A stretch of 23,749 bases of DNA from Saccoglossus kowalevskii (Eukaryota; Hemichordata; Enteropneusta; Harrimaniidae): the NCBI RefSeq assembly GCF_000003605.2, contig NW_003121416.1, forward strand, positions 11,678-35,426, given 5' to 3'. A program made the position numbers and the translations under genes. Positions 1 to 9,305 of the stretch are shown piece by piece. The notes beneath the pieces are model-generated. The model did no database searches and was not told the origin of the DNA. It worked only from the letters and a program-made list of their open reading frames with translations. Every line of letters starts with the position of its first letter. Positions within the stretch are counted from its first letter, which is position 1.

Positions 1-355
1 TACCTATAGTGAATTATCACTGTTGAAAACGAAACAGCATGATATCTCTATCGCGACTAAAAGGACAGGCACAAAACAGACAGGGCGAGGCGATGGATTT
101 TTGTTGTGTCTTTATATAAGTGATTCAAAATAGACCAGCACTAAAAATGTACTTGGTATTATGTGTGTGTGGTGTGTTGGTATTATGTATTACATCTTTT
201 CAATTCCATTTTTGGGCATTTATCACTTTCAAAAACAGATTAATCAACAGATTCATCACTTTCTAAATATAAGGATGTATGTATATAAAATAATAATGCA
301 ATGATTACTGGGACAGTTTCGTTATATCCAGGTTCAACATTCACGGAACAGTTAC
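1..355. other. Left-edge sequence after exon 8, no gene seen
   Basis: This stretch lies downstream of the last exon that can be placed on the minus strand, so it is probably the start of the next intron. The exon 8 reading frame stays open to position 240, so a longer exon cannot be excluded, but the residues after the proposed donor become hydrophobic and low in cysteine. A TG-rich patch lies around 160-185. No plus-strand gene is visible. Confidence 0.4.
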
Positions 356-508
356 CAATGGGTTCAAAATACACTGTTAAAATGTGGTCGCCGTCCTGTT
401 GGAAATCACGCACTGCGTCTATTTCGACGTTCAGAAAACGGTCAAATGTGTCGTATTCAATGTTTAGCAGACAGGAACTAAAAACCACTTCAGATCGACC
501 TTGAAATA
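356..508 (-). CDS. VWDE-like extracellular protein, exon 8 (last in window)
   Basis: The exon starts after a good acceptor (T-rich tract ending TTTCAG at 511-509) and is proposed to end at ATTG|GTAACT (donor 355-354). It is 153 nt with a phase-1 intron on each side, so it is symmetric. The frame contains FSSCLLNIEYDTFDRF followed by VEIDAVRDFQQDGDH. A cysteine, then a spacer, then an A-V-x-D-F-x-x-D-G-D run is a pattern recalled from the repeated extracellular segment of VWDE-like proteins upstream of their VWD domain. It joins exon 7 in phase and completes the module begun there. The donor is the least certain part because the frame stays open to position 240. The rest of the protein, where VWD and EGF domains would be expected, lies outside the window. 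Confidence 0.7.
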
Positions 509-3500
509 CTGAAATAAAAAAATCATCATTATATACTGTTGTGGCAAGATTATACCCATTTCAAAATAAATATGAACGCGTTTGAAACATTCACTTAAAA
601 GTAATTCGTAAATGATTTAAACATTTGAAGTACTGTAATCGTTGTAACATATGGCACATTTTAACACAGTAAATCTATCATTATATTGATGTGAATAACA
701 TTTTGTTTTCGAAAACAAATAAAAGAGAGGGCATTTAAAAAGAAGATAAACCATGGGTTGATGAATATTTAATACTAAATTAAATCATCAAATAAAATGG
801 TATATTGCAAATAACAACGGATTTGCTACCAGTCTGGTTGCTTCGGCTAAACTCAGCTAAACCGCTAAAAGAAGTTTGGAGGATACAAAAACTTAGCCGA
901 ACGAATAATCCAAAAATAAACACAGATAGTATTACAATGTCGCTTCGGTTAATCTAAAATATCAAAATATACGACACATCTTCCATGGAGAGGTATTACT
1001 TTTTCCGATACCACTGTATACAGGCAAGGACAACGCCCGGACATCTGTATACAGGCAAGGACAACGCCCGGACATCTGTATACAGGCAAGGACAACGCCC
1101 GTACATCTGCATACAGGCAAGGACAACGCCCGGACATCTGCATACAGCCAAGGACAACGCCCGGACATCTGCATACAGGCAAGGACAACGCCCGGACATC
1201 TGCATACAGGCAAGGACTACGCCCGGACATCTGCATACAGGCATACATGCAAGTCGAGCCAACATCCAAGGCAGATGGGGTAACGCTCGCTAGTGGGACG
1301 TAGATATAAATATGAAGAAAACTAAAGTCATGATTTTTCTTGAATTTCACAATAAACAATAAAATTATAACAAGATTCGAAACTGTTTAACTCCAAATGG
1401 TAAATTCAATTGAACCATTCAAACAAAGACATTTATTTAAACATGAATATAATTTTGAAAATTTAAAAGACATTAAATTACTGCCAATATATATCGTCTA
1501 ATCTCAAATCTCTGAGTCGGGGTGAAGGTGGAACCCTAACAAATGAACACATTTTATTAGGATTATAAACAGCATCTTTTTCGAAATATTTCAAAAATAC
1601 AATTTACGAACATGAATCACCAAATAAATATAACAGGCCTAGGCAAGTTCGGCTGTATACTAACGTAGCAGAAAATATTAGGCATTAAGAACCAAAACTG
1701 ACGATTCTACGTGGACGTCGTCTGGTTGCCATGACGCTGACCTTTGTGAACACAGTTCGCTAATGGTGATCGTAGATTCACGCAGCCCTACCGTAACATT
1801 CTGTCATTATTGACAGATGTTTAAAATTAACCAAATAATAGAAAAGAGATATTACACACGAACATCTTTATTGTTCAACAAATATCAAAGTAACCACAGC
1901 GTAGTAAAACAGTAGCTGAATGGGATGGATGGACACATTTTTTCGCGTCGAAAATTGATTGAATGAATTTATTTGAGACAGAAACGTTTTGACAATTTGT
2001 CTTTAATTAAAAGTGATTCTGCAGAGCCTAGGTATAGTTTGAGCATTTTAGTTCCATGGTAGCACGGGCAACGCGATACAAAGCGTGGCATGCGGGCGGT
2101 GGCACATGTTAACGTTAACTACACTACACACTACATCAACCACTATTTTCCGACTTCTTATTGTGTAAAACATCATGTAGTATTATGATTTTAAAACGCA
2201 TAAATAACAGTCAATTTATTATCGAAATATATATACAAGATAAAACACACAGGGCACGCAATGCTACCACGAAAGGGGTGTTTACAAAATATCAGACCAA
2301 CTGTACGCCTTCTCAACTCATCTCGCAACAATAATTATTTATTTCAAGCACACTGAGCGATGGTTTCAATAAATAAATATACAGTCTATAAATAGGTACG
2401 AATGTTTTTTGTTTAATTTACAGCAATTTCTAGCAGAATTACGAATTTAATATTCTAACTGACCAATCAGATCTCTGGGAATTAAGTTTCTTAACCAACG
2501 TTTCGCGTTACGGATTCTTATATTATCTATATACTTTTAATAAAGACATACGAAGAAAGGAAAATAAAGTACGAATACTTGTGTTGTGTTGAAAACATTT
2601 ACAATTCTGCAATACTGCTGTTACTTATTTACAACGTATTGAAAATGCCTAAATATTTTTTTCTGGAAAGAAATGTAACACGTTTTAACAACTTTCCGTG
2701 GTAGAGGGCGCACTTCGTTCTGGAAAGTTGTCGTGAGGTCGAAGAACTATTAAAAAAGGGTTACCAGCGAGAGGAGGGGGTGATCTATCAAAGAAAGTAT
2801 GATTAAATGAAGTGGAAGGGCCACGGTTTGATAGTGTTGTATTACTTCCTCTGTGGCTCCACGGTCACACAGCCCGGGGTCAAAGTTTGCATAAACGAAT
2901 GAAAGTATCCCTGCTCTCAGGTGTTTTTTTCTCATTTATACAATCCATGGAAATCATCGGTTTCCTGTGACATTGGAGAACGAGTATTACATGACATTTG
3001 ACAATAATATCTACGCTGATGCTTTGAAAATTCGGTAAATGTACCCCGGGTAGGCATAAGCACAGTAGCGTGGCCAAGCACCGAAACAGTTTACCCGTGA
3101 CGGTTTAAATTACGCAGATCGAGGGTTCAGTGACACTGAAACTGTTGCGTTCACTTTTACAAGTTTTCTGCTATAATTGCAGCAGATAAACTGGTTATGA
3201 CAGCGCTACAAGGGTCGGCAAGGTGGATTTTCGTAACCTGTATTCAATTGTTTTTATTTTTCGTAATTTAAATAAATAAAAAACGTAAATTCGTAGACAT
3301 GGGCAAGGTGTTAAATGAAATCAGCTATTTTATACGTTCGTAACTCAAAGATCTTATTTTTTGTAAGCGTATAGAGAATTTTCCAAATTAAATGTCGTAA
3401 TTTATACCTCCAATTTTGATTCTTAACACAAATTATCAAAAAATATTATAAAAATGTTAAATGAAATTAGGAATTTGCATTACCTGTAAAGTGTGAAAAC

Positions 3501-3893
3501 CTATTTTTTACAGAAAATAAAACTTTCATTTTATTCCTGTAAAAACGTACAATGCCGTTCGTATCCTGTAACCTGTACCAGATACCCTCCTTGTACCCCC
3601 TCAAAATAATAAAAATAATGAACTAATGCGTGACATAAAGTGTGCTTGAGCCCATTATGGATTGAGTGTCGTCCGTTATTATTTAAATATTAAGATCAAT
3701 CGATATATTTCAGTGATCGTGCAGATTCCAGTTTGCCGGCCGCAAGATAAACATATTATTTTGGCTGTGCACATTAACGCTATCCTATATATGATGTAAT
3801 TAGTATGGACTGAAGTTATGGTAGAAAATATTTTAGAAACAGTTTGAACTAACCGCGCGCTTTTCACTAATAAAGGTACACTTTCTGAACTAC
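509..3893 (-). other. Intron 7 of the VWDE-like gene (3.4 kb)
   Basis: This is mostly A+T-rich sequence with no convincing exon on either strand. It contains the 31-bp minisatellite at 1014-1250. Open frames between 949 and 1359 on both strands come from the minisatellite and are not genes. Open frames at 2750-3077 have no recognisable protein pattern. The intron limits depend on the donor chosen for exon 7 (3893-3892). Confidence 0.55.
1014..1250. repeat. 31-bp minisatellite, seven full units plus a partial one
   Basis: Units start at 1014, 1045, 1076, 1107, 1138, 1169 and 1200, with a truncated unit from 1231. Each carries CTGTATACAG or CTGCATACAG followed by GCAAGGACAACGCCCGGACAT, with very few differences between units. 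The first three units have TATA and the later ones CATA, so variants are grouped along the array. CTGTATACAG is a perfect 10-bp palindrome; the CATA form breaks it. Because 31 is not a multiple of three, every frame cycles through the unit, and the unit lacks stops in several frames, which produces long spurious ORFs. Confidence 0.95.
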
Positions 3894-4083
3894 ATTGATC
3901 GTTAGATAGAATCAAACATGGACCGGTATATTCGTAGCTATGCTGTACTGTTAAACAGACAGGTATGCCAGTACCTTTTTGTGTCTTCACTCTAATCGTG
4001 CATGACATCGGCACTGATGCCCGCACGTACACGTGGCTTGGCAGTTGTTGGTCTTCACTGACAGTGACATATGGCGGGTCAAT
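3894..4083 (-). CDS. VWDE-like extracellular protein, exon 7
   Basis: The acceptor is TTCTTCAACAG (ending at 4084) and the frame then reads IDPPYVTVSEDQQLPSHVYV and RASVPMSC. The V-T-V-S-E-D run followed by V-Y-V-R-A-S-V-P-M-x-C is a pattern I associate with VWDE-like proteins: an edge strand followed by a conserved small-P-hydrophobic-x-C. Exon 7 enters at phase 0 and is proposed to end in phase 1 at GATCAAT|GTAGTT (donor 3893-3892), which joins exon 8 in frame so that exon 8 supplies the next cysteine. It is 190 nt long. The frame stays open to 3679, but beyond the donor the residues lose the family pattern. A second possible donor (AAAAG|GTACTG) would remove a cysteine-containing strand and is less likely. 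Confidence 0.75.
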
Positions 4084-4378
4084 CTGTTGAAGAAAAATAC
4101 ACATCATAAACAACGGATTTTATTTTTTACCGTTTGTCTTTTTCTAAATACAAAATGATCTATGTACAAGAGGCCCAGTAAACATGGTGATGATAATAAT
4201 GCGTGCGCATACTGCATATATTACTTGTTATTGGATGTTACAAAGTACAAAGTCGTGAAACAGAATACGTAGTAGCCTAAATACACATACAGGCAAAGAA
4301 ACCAGAAATGTTTTTCGGCAATACTTGAGAATACTGTAATAGTTCACTCATGGCTCGCAGTCACCAGTGAAAACTTAC

Positions 4379-4465
4379 TATTATTTCAATTCCTTGTTCC
4401 TGGCTTTCTCTTGGCGGGCTGGCGATATCTGAACCGTAGTATTTGCTGCTGACAAGGCATTTAAC
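4379..4465 (-). CDS. VWDE-like extracellular protein, exon 6
   Basis: This small 87-nt exon (29 codons, phase 0 on both sides) lies between GTTGGTTTCAG (acceptor ending 4466) and ATA|GTAAGTTTT (donor 4378-4377). It reads VKCLVSSKYYG then SPPRESQEQGIEII. After exon 5 it produces LGSK-VKCLVSS, an L-G-x-x-V-x-C-x-V run recalled from the first Ig-like module of VWDE-like proteins, and the following G-I-E-I leads directly into exon 7. Another frame across this exon and intron 5 encodes a membrane-anchor-like tail (4587-4381), described under findings, but only the frame given here joins both neighbours without a stop. Confidence 0.75.
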
Positions 4466-4623
4466 CTGAAACCAACACACCAAATCAGGATTACCGTCAT
4501 AACTACTACTATCACAACAATTACCACAGAGACTACACCAGCACTATATCCCCCGTACTCATCTTCCTCTTCCTCGTCGTTACCATCTTACGTAACCCAC
4601 CATTACTACTTATCAATACTTGC
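4466..4623 (-). other. Intron 5, a GC-AG intron of 158 nt
   Basis: The donor reads TCAAAG|GCAAGT, an exact match to the usual consensus of the minor GC-AG class, and the acceptor is GTTGGTTTCAG. No GT donor gives an in-frame join to exon 6 here. If the intron were retained, translation would stop five codons after the donor at TAG. A stop-free frame inside the intron encodes a valine-rich, membrane-like segment that no AUG or good acceptor leads into. Confidence 0.65.
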
Positions 4624-4844
4624 CTTTGATCCAAGTGTATAGATATCTTCGTCTAGGGTATCATCTGTGTCACCATCTGTTAATGTGGTTTCCTTAACGA
4701 CTTCATTGTTGACAATCCAGTGCGTGGTATGTATTATTGATGCATTACTCTCGCCATGTATGGAGCATAATAAGTACGCATAGCCACTAGTCTCATTATA
4801 AAACGCTTTGATTGTAGGATCGCTCTCAATTTTCGGATAGTTGT
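4624..4844 (-). CDS. VWDE-like extracellular protein, exon 5 (Ig-like module)
   Basis: The acceptor TTAATTTCAACAG ends at 4845. The two first bases complete a D codon with the last base of exon 4. The 221-nt exon reads DNYPKIESDPTIKAF, then a single cysteine in AYLLCSIHGESN, a tryptophan in THWIVNNEVV, and an acidic end, DEDIYTLGSK. One cysteine, a tryptophan about 20 residues later and a closing hydrophobic-x-x-L-G strand fit an immunoglobulin-like fold, the second cysteine coming from exon 6 (VKC). That order is what I recall for the first Ig-like module of VWDE proteins. The module should be extracellular and carries possible N-glycosylation sites (NETS, NASI). The exon ends at a GC donor (4623-4622). 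Confidence 0.8.
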
Positions 4845-4918
4845 CTGTTGAAATTAACGGAAGTGATGTCATCAAACAATTTTGAATAAACAGTTTCAGA
4901 TTGCGACTATCATGTTAC

Positions 4919-5543
4919 TATTTCGGGGAAATTCTTCTCTTGTCTCCGGGTTCTCCAACACGTGTCAGGGGGAAATTCTCGTCTGTCTCTATGTCAAGTC
5001 TGCTTGAGGTACCCGACCGGGAAAGTCACTTAAGCTCTACAGTCAAATACACGCGCACAACGAAATACGTTTCAATAGCTAGTCATTAGCCACATCGAGA
5101 ACGCCTCGAGGCGAACTGTCTCGTCGGGGTCTCTCTGCCCAGCACTGACCAAGACTCTCTCGCCTCGTGGAGTTCTCTCTCTCTCTCTCTGACCAAGGAC
5201 TTAGACTGTTAATTACTTATCAAAACTCAACCAATTACAAATCAGTTAAAAGACATAGGGCGTACCCTTCACACATTCAACTTACACATAGCCAATCAAA
5301 CTAAGTACTGGACATGTCATATCTTTTGATTAATCGTTCACTATATTACTAACTGCGAATACCCAACTGTCAGAAATAGTAGTCCGGATGGCAACGGTTA
5401 TATCGTAATTAGTTCCAAATCACTGAGTCAAGTTCCGTCCAGGACCTCGCATGAGCCTAAATGATGACAGATATAACACAGCCATTCACTAGTAATCAGC
5501 TAAATAAGTCGGTCATCAGATACGCGAAAACTAATTCATGACA
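4919..5543 (-). repeat. LTR-like repeat family, copy A (diverged, solo)
   Basis: Read on the minus strand it begins TGTCATGAATTAG and ends near GAAATA, and it aligns along most of its length with copies B (7725-8385), C (17125-17787) and D (19311-19979). It is the most diverged copy: the central GGGGATTTTTCCCC hairpin region is replaced by unrelated sequence with a CGCCTCGAGGCG palindrome (5102-5113) and a TC microsatellite (5174-5190). Flanking tetranucleotides TTAC and TAAC differ by one base, compatible with a decayed 4-bp target duplication. With no partner copy in the same orientation nearby, it is best read as a solo LTR-like relic. Confidence 0.75.
5174..5190. repeat. TC microsatellite
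   Basis: A run of about eight TC units inside repeat copy A. The other copies lack it, so it arose after this copy was inserted. Confidence 0.9.
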
Positions 5544-5629
5544 TAACCACCAACGAATTAGAAAAGTTGGTGTTGGCAATGTCACATTAATACATGGATT
5601 GGTGTGGCAAGTATGAAATGGCAACTTAC

Positions 5630-5689
5630 CAGAACAGCCAGGCTGAACTCCATTTGTTGACACATGGCCCGGAGGACATGGTTCCAGAT
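5630..5689 (-). CDS. VWDE-like extracellular protein, exon 4 (Cys/Pro/Gly linker)
   Basis: This is a 60-nt exon between an acceptor ending TTATAG (5690) and a perfect donor TCTG|GTAAGTT (5629-5628). It is phase 1 on both sides. It reads LEPCPPGHVSTNGVQPGCS. The C-P-P-G-x-x-S-x-x-G-x-x-P-x-C arrangement resembles the short cysteine-rich GCC2/GCC3 or ephrin-receptor-like motif that often links extracellular domains. Here it connects the D8C domain (exons 2-3) with the Ig-like module (exon 5). It is too short for a domain call alone; splice signals, phases and the cysteine pattern support it together. Confidence 0.75.
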
Positions 5690-6115
5690 CTATAAGTGAT
5701 GTAATGAAAATAATTATTTAATGAGATAATTTTTGACTGGTTCATGAATAACATTTTCAATTCAAGACAAGTTTTTTTGTTTTTGTTTTTTTTTAAACTA
5801 GACATTCACCCAAGTGGGATGCTTTCATGTTTACGACTTGAACGCCATTTTTATAAAATTAAACAAACATAAATAATTCTCTTATCGAATCAAAAAATGT
5901 TAACTTTATCAAGTTCTCTGCTTCGCTACATCTATAGTATTCATCGCATATTTGTCCACTGTAAACATGGTTGTCTATCCGTGGGATTGTGAGACAAAAA
6001 TCCTGAATGAGTAGAGTTTTCGAACTGAACTAGCGCTCATAATGTTCAAACACATTTGATGCGATCAAATTAATGGTCCGTGTAACCCATTGAATATTAC
6101 AATCGTGGAATATAC
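5690..6115 (-). other. Intron 3, no other feature seen
   Basis: A 426-nt A+T-rich intron from donor AAAG|GTATAT (6115-6114) to the acceptor before exon 4. It holds a long A-rich run on the minus strand (T-rich on the plus strand around 5770-5792). No ORF or repeat was recognised. Confidence 0.7.
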
Positions 6116-6226
6116 CTTTGCAATAAGCCGCTTGACAATCATCCAGTGGTTCTAGATAGTACACATTGAATTCGCCACAGTTCATCACATCAATGATTTT
6201 GTTACGATCACAGCAGTTGCCTTCGG
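6116..6226 (-). CDS. VWDE-like extracellular protein, exon 3 (second half of D8C domain)
   Basis: The acceptor is a long pyrimidine-rich tract ending TTATTTTAG (6227) and the donor is AAAG|GTATAT. The 111-nt exon has phase-1 introns on both sides. It reads EGNCCDRNKIIDVMNCGEFN, then VYYLEPLDDCQAAYCK. A CC pair, I-x-V-x-x-C-G-x-x-x-V-Y-Y-L, a later C and a final Y-C are the hallmark second half of the D8C (eight-cysteine) domain of uromodulin, GP2, OIT3 and the N-terminal part of VWDE-like proteins. The domain is secreted and disulphide-bonded. This is the most diagnostic exon in the window. Confidence 0.88.
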
Positions 6227-7370
6227 CTAAAATAACAACAACAAATTAATGTTTCGTTAATAGCAATGTAAGCCGAAATAATTTATTTCTAATCATAAGG
6301 TACAATAATAATTGCATTTTAACAATCACAGCGACGCTATTGTAGAATTATTCAGTTTTTCAAATGCGTCGAAGCAATGAAATATTAAAATTAAGTACAA
6401 CGTTTCAACGAGGTCTGCGTTGTAGTTAAGACAGTTGACACTTTCAAGGTGGTATAGAGTATCTTATCACGTAGATTACAGCTACAAAAAAGTAGGTTTT
6501 ACTATAATAGCGCCAAGTACGATACGTGGTTTCCTCTAAGCCAGTCAGCTTTGAGTACACTTTGATGTGTACATGTTTTGTGATGTTATTTTACCCCATC
6601 TCAGTCAAGGTTGCAGTGCCAAGAAGACGAATTTAATGTGGTCATTATTATTTTTCAGAATAACGATAAAGTCGGGCATGTGAGGTCTACTCCGGATATG
6701 CTACCAGTAATCTCTTTTGATCTTCAGTTTGGCATTTGTTTGATTGCTGTTATGTGATACATAGAAACTGTAAGTATGTAGGCGAATTCTGAAATATAGG
6801 TAGTGCAATTACATAACCATAAACAACGCTGTAATATTTTTATATGATTGTGATGAATTAGCTACATAGACAGTGGCTCGCCAATGCGGATCGACTTTGA
6901 ATATTTATTTCATTCATTATGTAATACGGTATTATTCCTCGTCAGATAATCAACATGCAATGACGCGTAAACAACGAAGCGTGTGGGATTCTGCCGTCCC
7001 ACAGTTCGTCATGCACGCGCGTCAAGGATGCGTTCATTGTTCATTGTGATTTCTTATTGTGGTTAGAGTCAGCGATAGACTTCCTGCCTGTCCCAAATAA
7101 AATACGCCAATTTCATATGTTAAATCCGCAAATAACCCGTTGCCACGGAAGTAAAATGTTCTTCCCAATAATTTTCAAGAAGCGCCGGAAATTCGAATGT
7201 GCTCCCACTGTGGTGAGACAGGACGGCAATTATCAAACATAAAGAAATAATTTATAACTGGCGAATGACGCCGTAAATGTAACAACCACGCTATTGTGTC
7301 CTGCGCTGTATAATTGCTTATGAATTATATATGTACAATTCAGTTAACAATTACCAATTGGTAAACCAAC
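6227..7370 (-). other. Intron 2, no other feature seen
   Basis: A 1,144-nt intron between the two D8C exons. It is A+T-rich with a more GC-rich patch at about 6960-7030 that contains CACGCGCG-type sequence. The plus-strand ORF at 7057-7242 has no protein pattern and no splice context. No repeat shared with the rest of the window was seen. Confidence 0.7.
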
Positions 7371-7616
7371 CTTCGTTTATGCATATAGTTGCATTCGTAC
7401 ATATATTAACTTCAGGTAGGGTATCATTAATCCATTCCGGGAACTTCGTTTCACAGTACCTAGTGTGTACGCATGAAGTTGGTATATCGTCGCCGGCTAC
7501 AATACTTAATTTATACCATCCTTCAACAAACCCAGCATCACATATATATTCATCGAAGTCGGCACTACGAAACGGGTTTTCCATGTATATTGCTGAATCA
7601 CATGGGTCAACTATAT
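7371..7616 (-). CDS. VWDE-like extracellular protein, exon 2 (first half of D8C domain)
   Basis: The acceptor is TTATTATATTCTGTAG (ending 7617) and the donor is GAAG|GTTGGT (7370-7369). The 246-nt exon is phase 1 on both sides. It begins IVDPCDSAIYMENPFRS and continues with ICDAGFVEGWYKL, AGDDIPTSCV, RYCETKFPEWIND and a C-x-x-A-T-I-C end. D-P-C at the start, C-D-x-x-x-x-x-G-W-Y-x-x, I-P-T-S-C-V, and C-x-T-x-x-P-x-W-(I/L)-N are the first-half landmarks of the D8C domain found in uromodulin, GP2, OIT3 and VWDE. With exon 3 the domain is complete. The D8C domain follows directly after the signal peptide of exon 1. Confidence 0.86.
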
Positions 7617-7724
7617 CTACAGAATATAATAACAAAGTGAACTTGGGAATACAACTGTGTATTCCGTACGTGCGCTGCAATCTACAAGATTATCCATGTA
7701 TGTGTGCGAACTAATCGGCGTGTA

Positions 7725-8385
7725 TGTCATGAATTTGTTTTTGCGTTTCTGTTGACCGACTTAATTAGCTTATTATTAGCGAATTGCTGTGTTATGTCTG
7801 TCATCGTTTAGACCTATTTGAAGTTTTGGACGGAACTTGGCTCAGTGATTTGGAACTAATTACCAGATAACCGTCGCAATTCTGACAGTTTATATCCATA
7901 GTTATTAATGTAGTGAACAATTAATCAAAAGATATGACGTATTCAGTGCTTAGTGTGATTGGCTTTATGATTGAAAGTTACGCCCTAGAGTCTTTTTTCT
8001 GTTTTGTAATTGGTTAGAGTTTTGAAAAGAAATAAAGAGAGTTTGAGTTGGTCTTGAGGAGTACACCAGAACAGACGCAGTCCTGGAGAGTCTAGAGCAG
8101 TCCTGGAGAGCCTTGGGGCGAGCCTTGACGCAGTCTAAGAGAGTCTTGGGTCAGCCTTGTGATAGTCTTGGGGATTTTTCCCCAAGGCGCTGTGTCTTAT
8201 AGAGTGCTCGATTGACCGACTAAGACGAGAGTTGAAACGTATTTCGTTGTGTGCGTCTTATTTGACTGTAAAGTATAAGTGACTTTCCCGATCCCGTACC
8301 TCAAGGGGACGCGATAGAGAGACGAGACGAGATTCCCCCCTGGCACGTGTGGAGAACCCCATCAGAGAAGAATTTACCTCTGATA
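7725..8385 (+). repeat. LTR-like repeat family, copy B (solo, inverted relative to A, C, D)
   Basis: It begins TGTCATGAATT, ends near CTCTGATA, and matches the reverse complement of copies A, C and D across about 660 bp. It keeps two ATTGG (inverted CCAAT) boxes, a CTTATAGAG segment that may be a TATA element, and the GGGGATTTTTCCCC hairpin. Inside it, GCAGTCCTGGAGAG is present twice in tandem. The flanking bases (TGTA left, GTAT right) share only GTA in register, so a target duplication is not clear. It lies about 110 bp upstream of exon 2, in intron 1. Confidence 0.8.
8167..8186. repeat. Perfect stem-loop in the LTR-like repeat
   Basis: CTTGGGG and CCCCAAG form a 7-bp stem around an ATTTTT loop. 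Copies C and D keep nearly the same sequence on the opposite strand (near 17330 and 19515), so it is a feature of the family. Its place downstream of the CCAAT boxes would fit a transcribed hairpin or a regulatory site, but its role is unknown. Confidence 0.7.
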
Positions 8386-9106
8386 GTATTGCTTAGGAAG
8401 CAACTTATATGAAACATTTCAAGGCTGTATGCTATGTTGATATACAACAGCTTTATATGGTGTGTATATACATAACGTGTCCAGTTTGTGTCATGAAAGA
8501 ATTAACATTCTGACTAATTATTTGCCATATGAATAGGTCGACTCGGACCGAGACAAGATGGCATTATTGCATAATCTTCTAATCGCATAAAATGATGCCG
8601 CATGACATGCCTACGCTTACGCTTTTGTGCTATTAATCTTTACAAACGTTCAGTTTTTCCCATTATTTTGTTCAGGTTATTGCAGCCACTCGTCTACATG
8701 GGTACGACTGACAATCAATAACACTGTACTAACACTGATTAGATGCAAGGTAACGTAGAAACATAACAGTCTATTTCAACTTGTAGTATATGTCATAAAA
8801 AGCTTTAAAACACACAGGAAAGCAGACATCAACCTAGCCTGGAATTGCATCTGCTTTATTGGAATTACAACACTTTTGTATTTACAATTTGTGTAAGCAC
8901 ATATGTAATGAGATTAGTGCCAAAATTAAATATTTTCTAATAATTTCTTCATGATTATTTTATGTAATCATTATTTTATAATTACATCATTATTGTGTAA
9001 TTATTATACCATTATTATTTCATTGTGTTTACATTAGTTTATCATTATTGTAAAATTATATACAATTATTGTTTCATTATTTCATTAGCCGCCTATTAGT
9101 TCTTCT
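8386..9106. other. Intron 1 sequence left of the DIRS element, A+T-rich
   Basis: No exon or repeat shared with the rest of the window was seen between repeat B and the DIRS element. From about 8930 to 9080 the sequence is very A+T-rich with irregular ATTATT/ATTACA units, a diverged low-complexity tract directly next to the left end of the DIRS element. Confidence 0.6.
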
Positions 9107-9261
9107 AACTATGAAATATAGGATGATACTTACGTACTGTTATGATAACTAAAAGTTATCTTAACAACTGGTTATTGACTTGTCAGTGACCCCAACTCGG
9201 ATTAAAATCTTGTGGATGGGGGGATTACCTCCAGAGGGACGGTCCCCCATCCCTGGAATAG
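9107..9261. repeat. DIRS inverted terminal repeat (3' end of element)
   Basis: It starts AACTATGAAATATAGGATGA and ends CATCCCTGGAATAG. It pairs with the reverse complement of 14401-14553 with about 15 differences over 153 positions. It contains a hairpin, GATAACT-AAA-AGTTATC at 9144-9160, which the other repeat also keeps at 14500-14516. Confidence 0.92.
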
Positions 9262-9305
9262 CGTAATAATAACTCAGAACAATTAATAACTTAACTAAAT
9301 TGTCA

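Larger units (their letters stand above)
4845..5629 (-). other. Intron 4, mostly filled by repeat copy A
   Basis: This 785-nt intron separates exon 4 (donor TCTG|GTAAGTT) from exon 5. About 625 nt of it is one copy of the LTR-like repeat, leaving under 80 nt between the repeat and the exon 5 acceptor. The small ORF on the plus strand at 4901-5089 is inside the repeat and has no protein pattern. Confidence 0.75.

Noticed and set aside
949-1359. Four overlapping ORFs on both strands (up to 136 codons)
   Set aside because: They are produced by the 31-bp minisatellite, which lacks stops in several frames. The peptides are the same repeat read in rotating frames.
2055-2275. Possible inverted repeat around GGTAGCA at 2057 and TGCTACC at 2263
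   Set aside because: The match is only about seven bases and does not extend, so it is not a convincing element.
7331-7714. 127-codon plus-strand ORF
   Set aside because: It is the antisense shadow of D8C exon 2 and its flanks; the minus strand carries the domain pattern.
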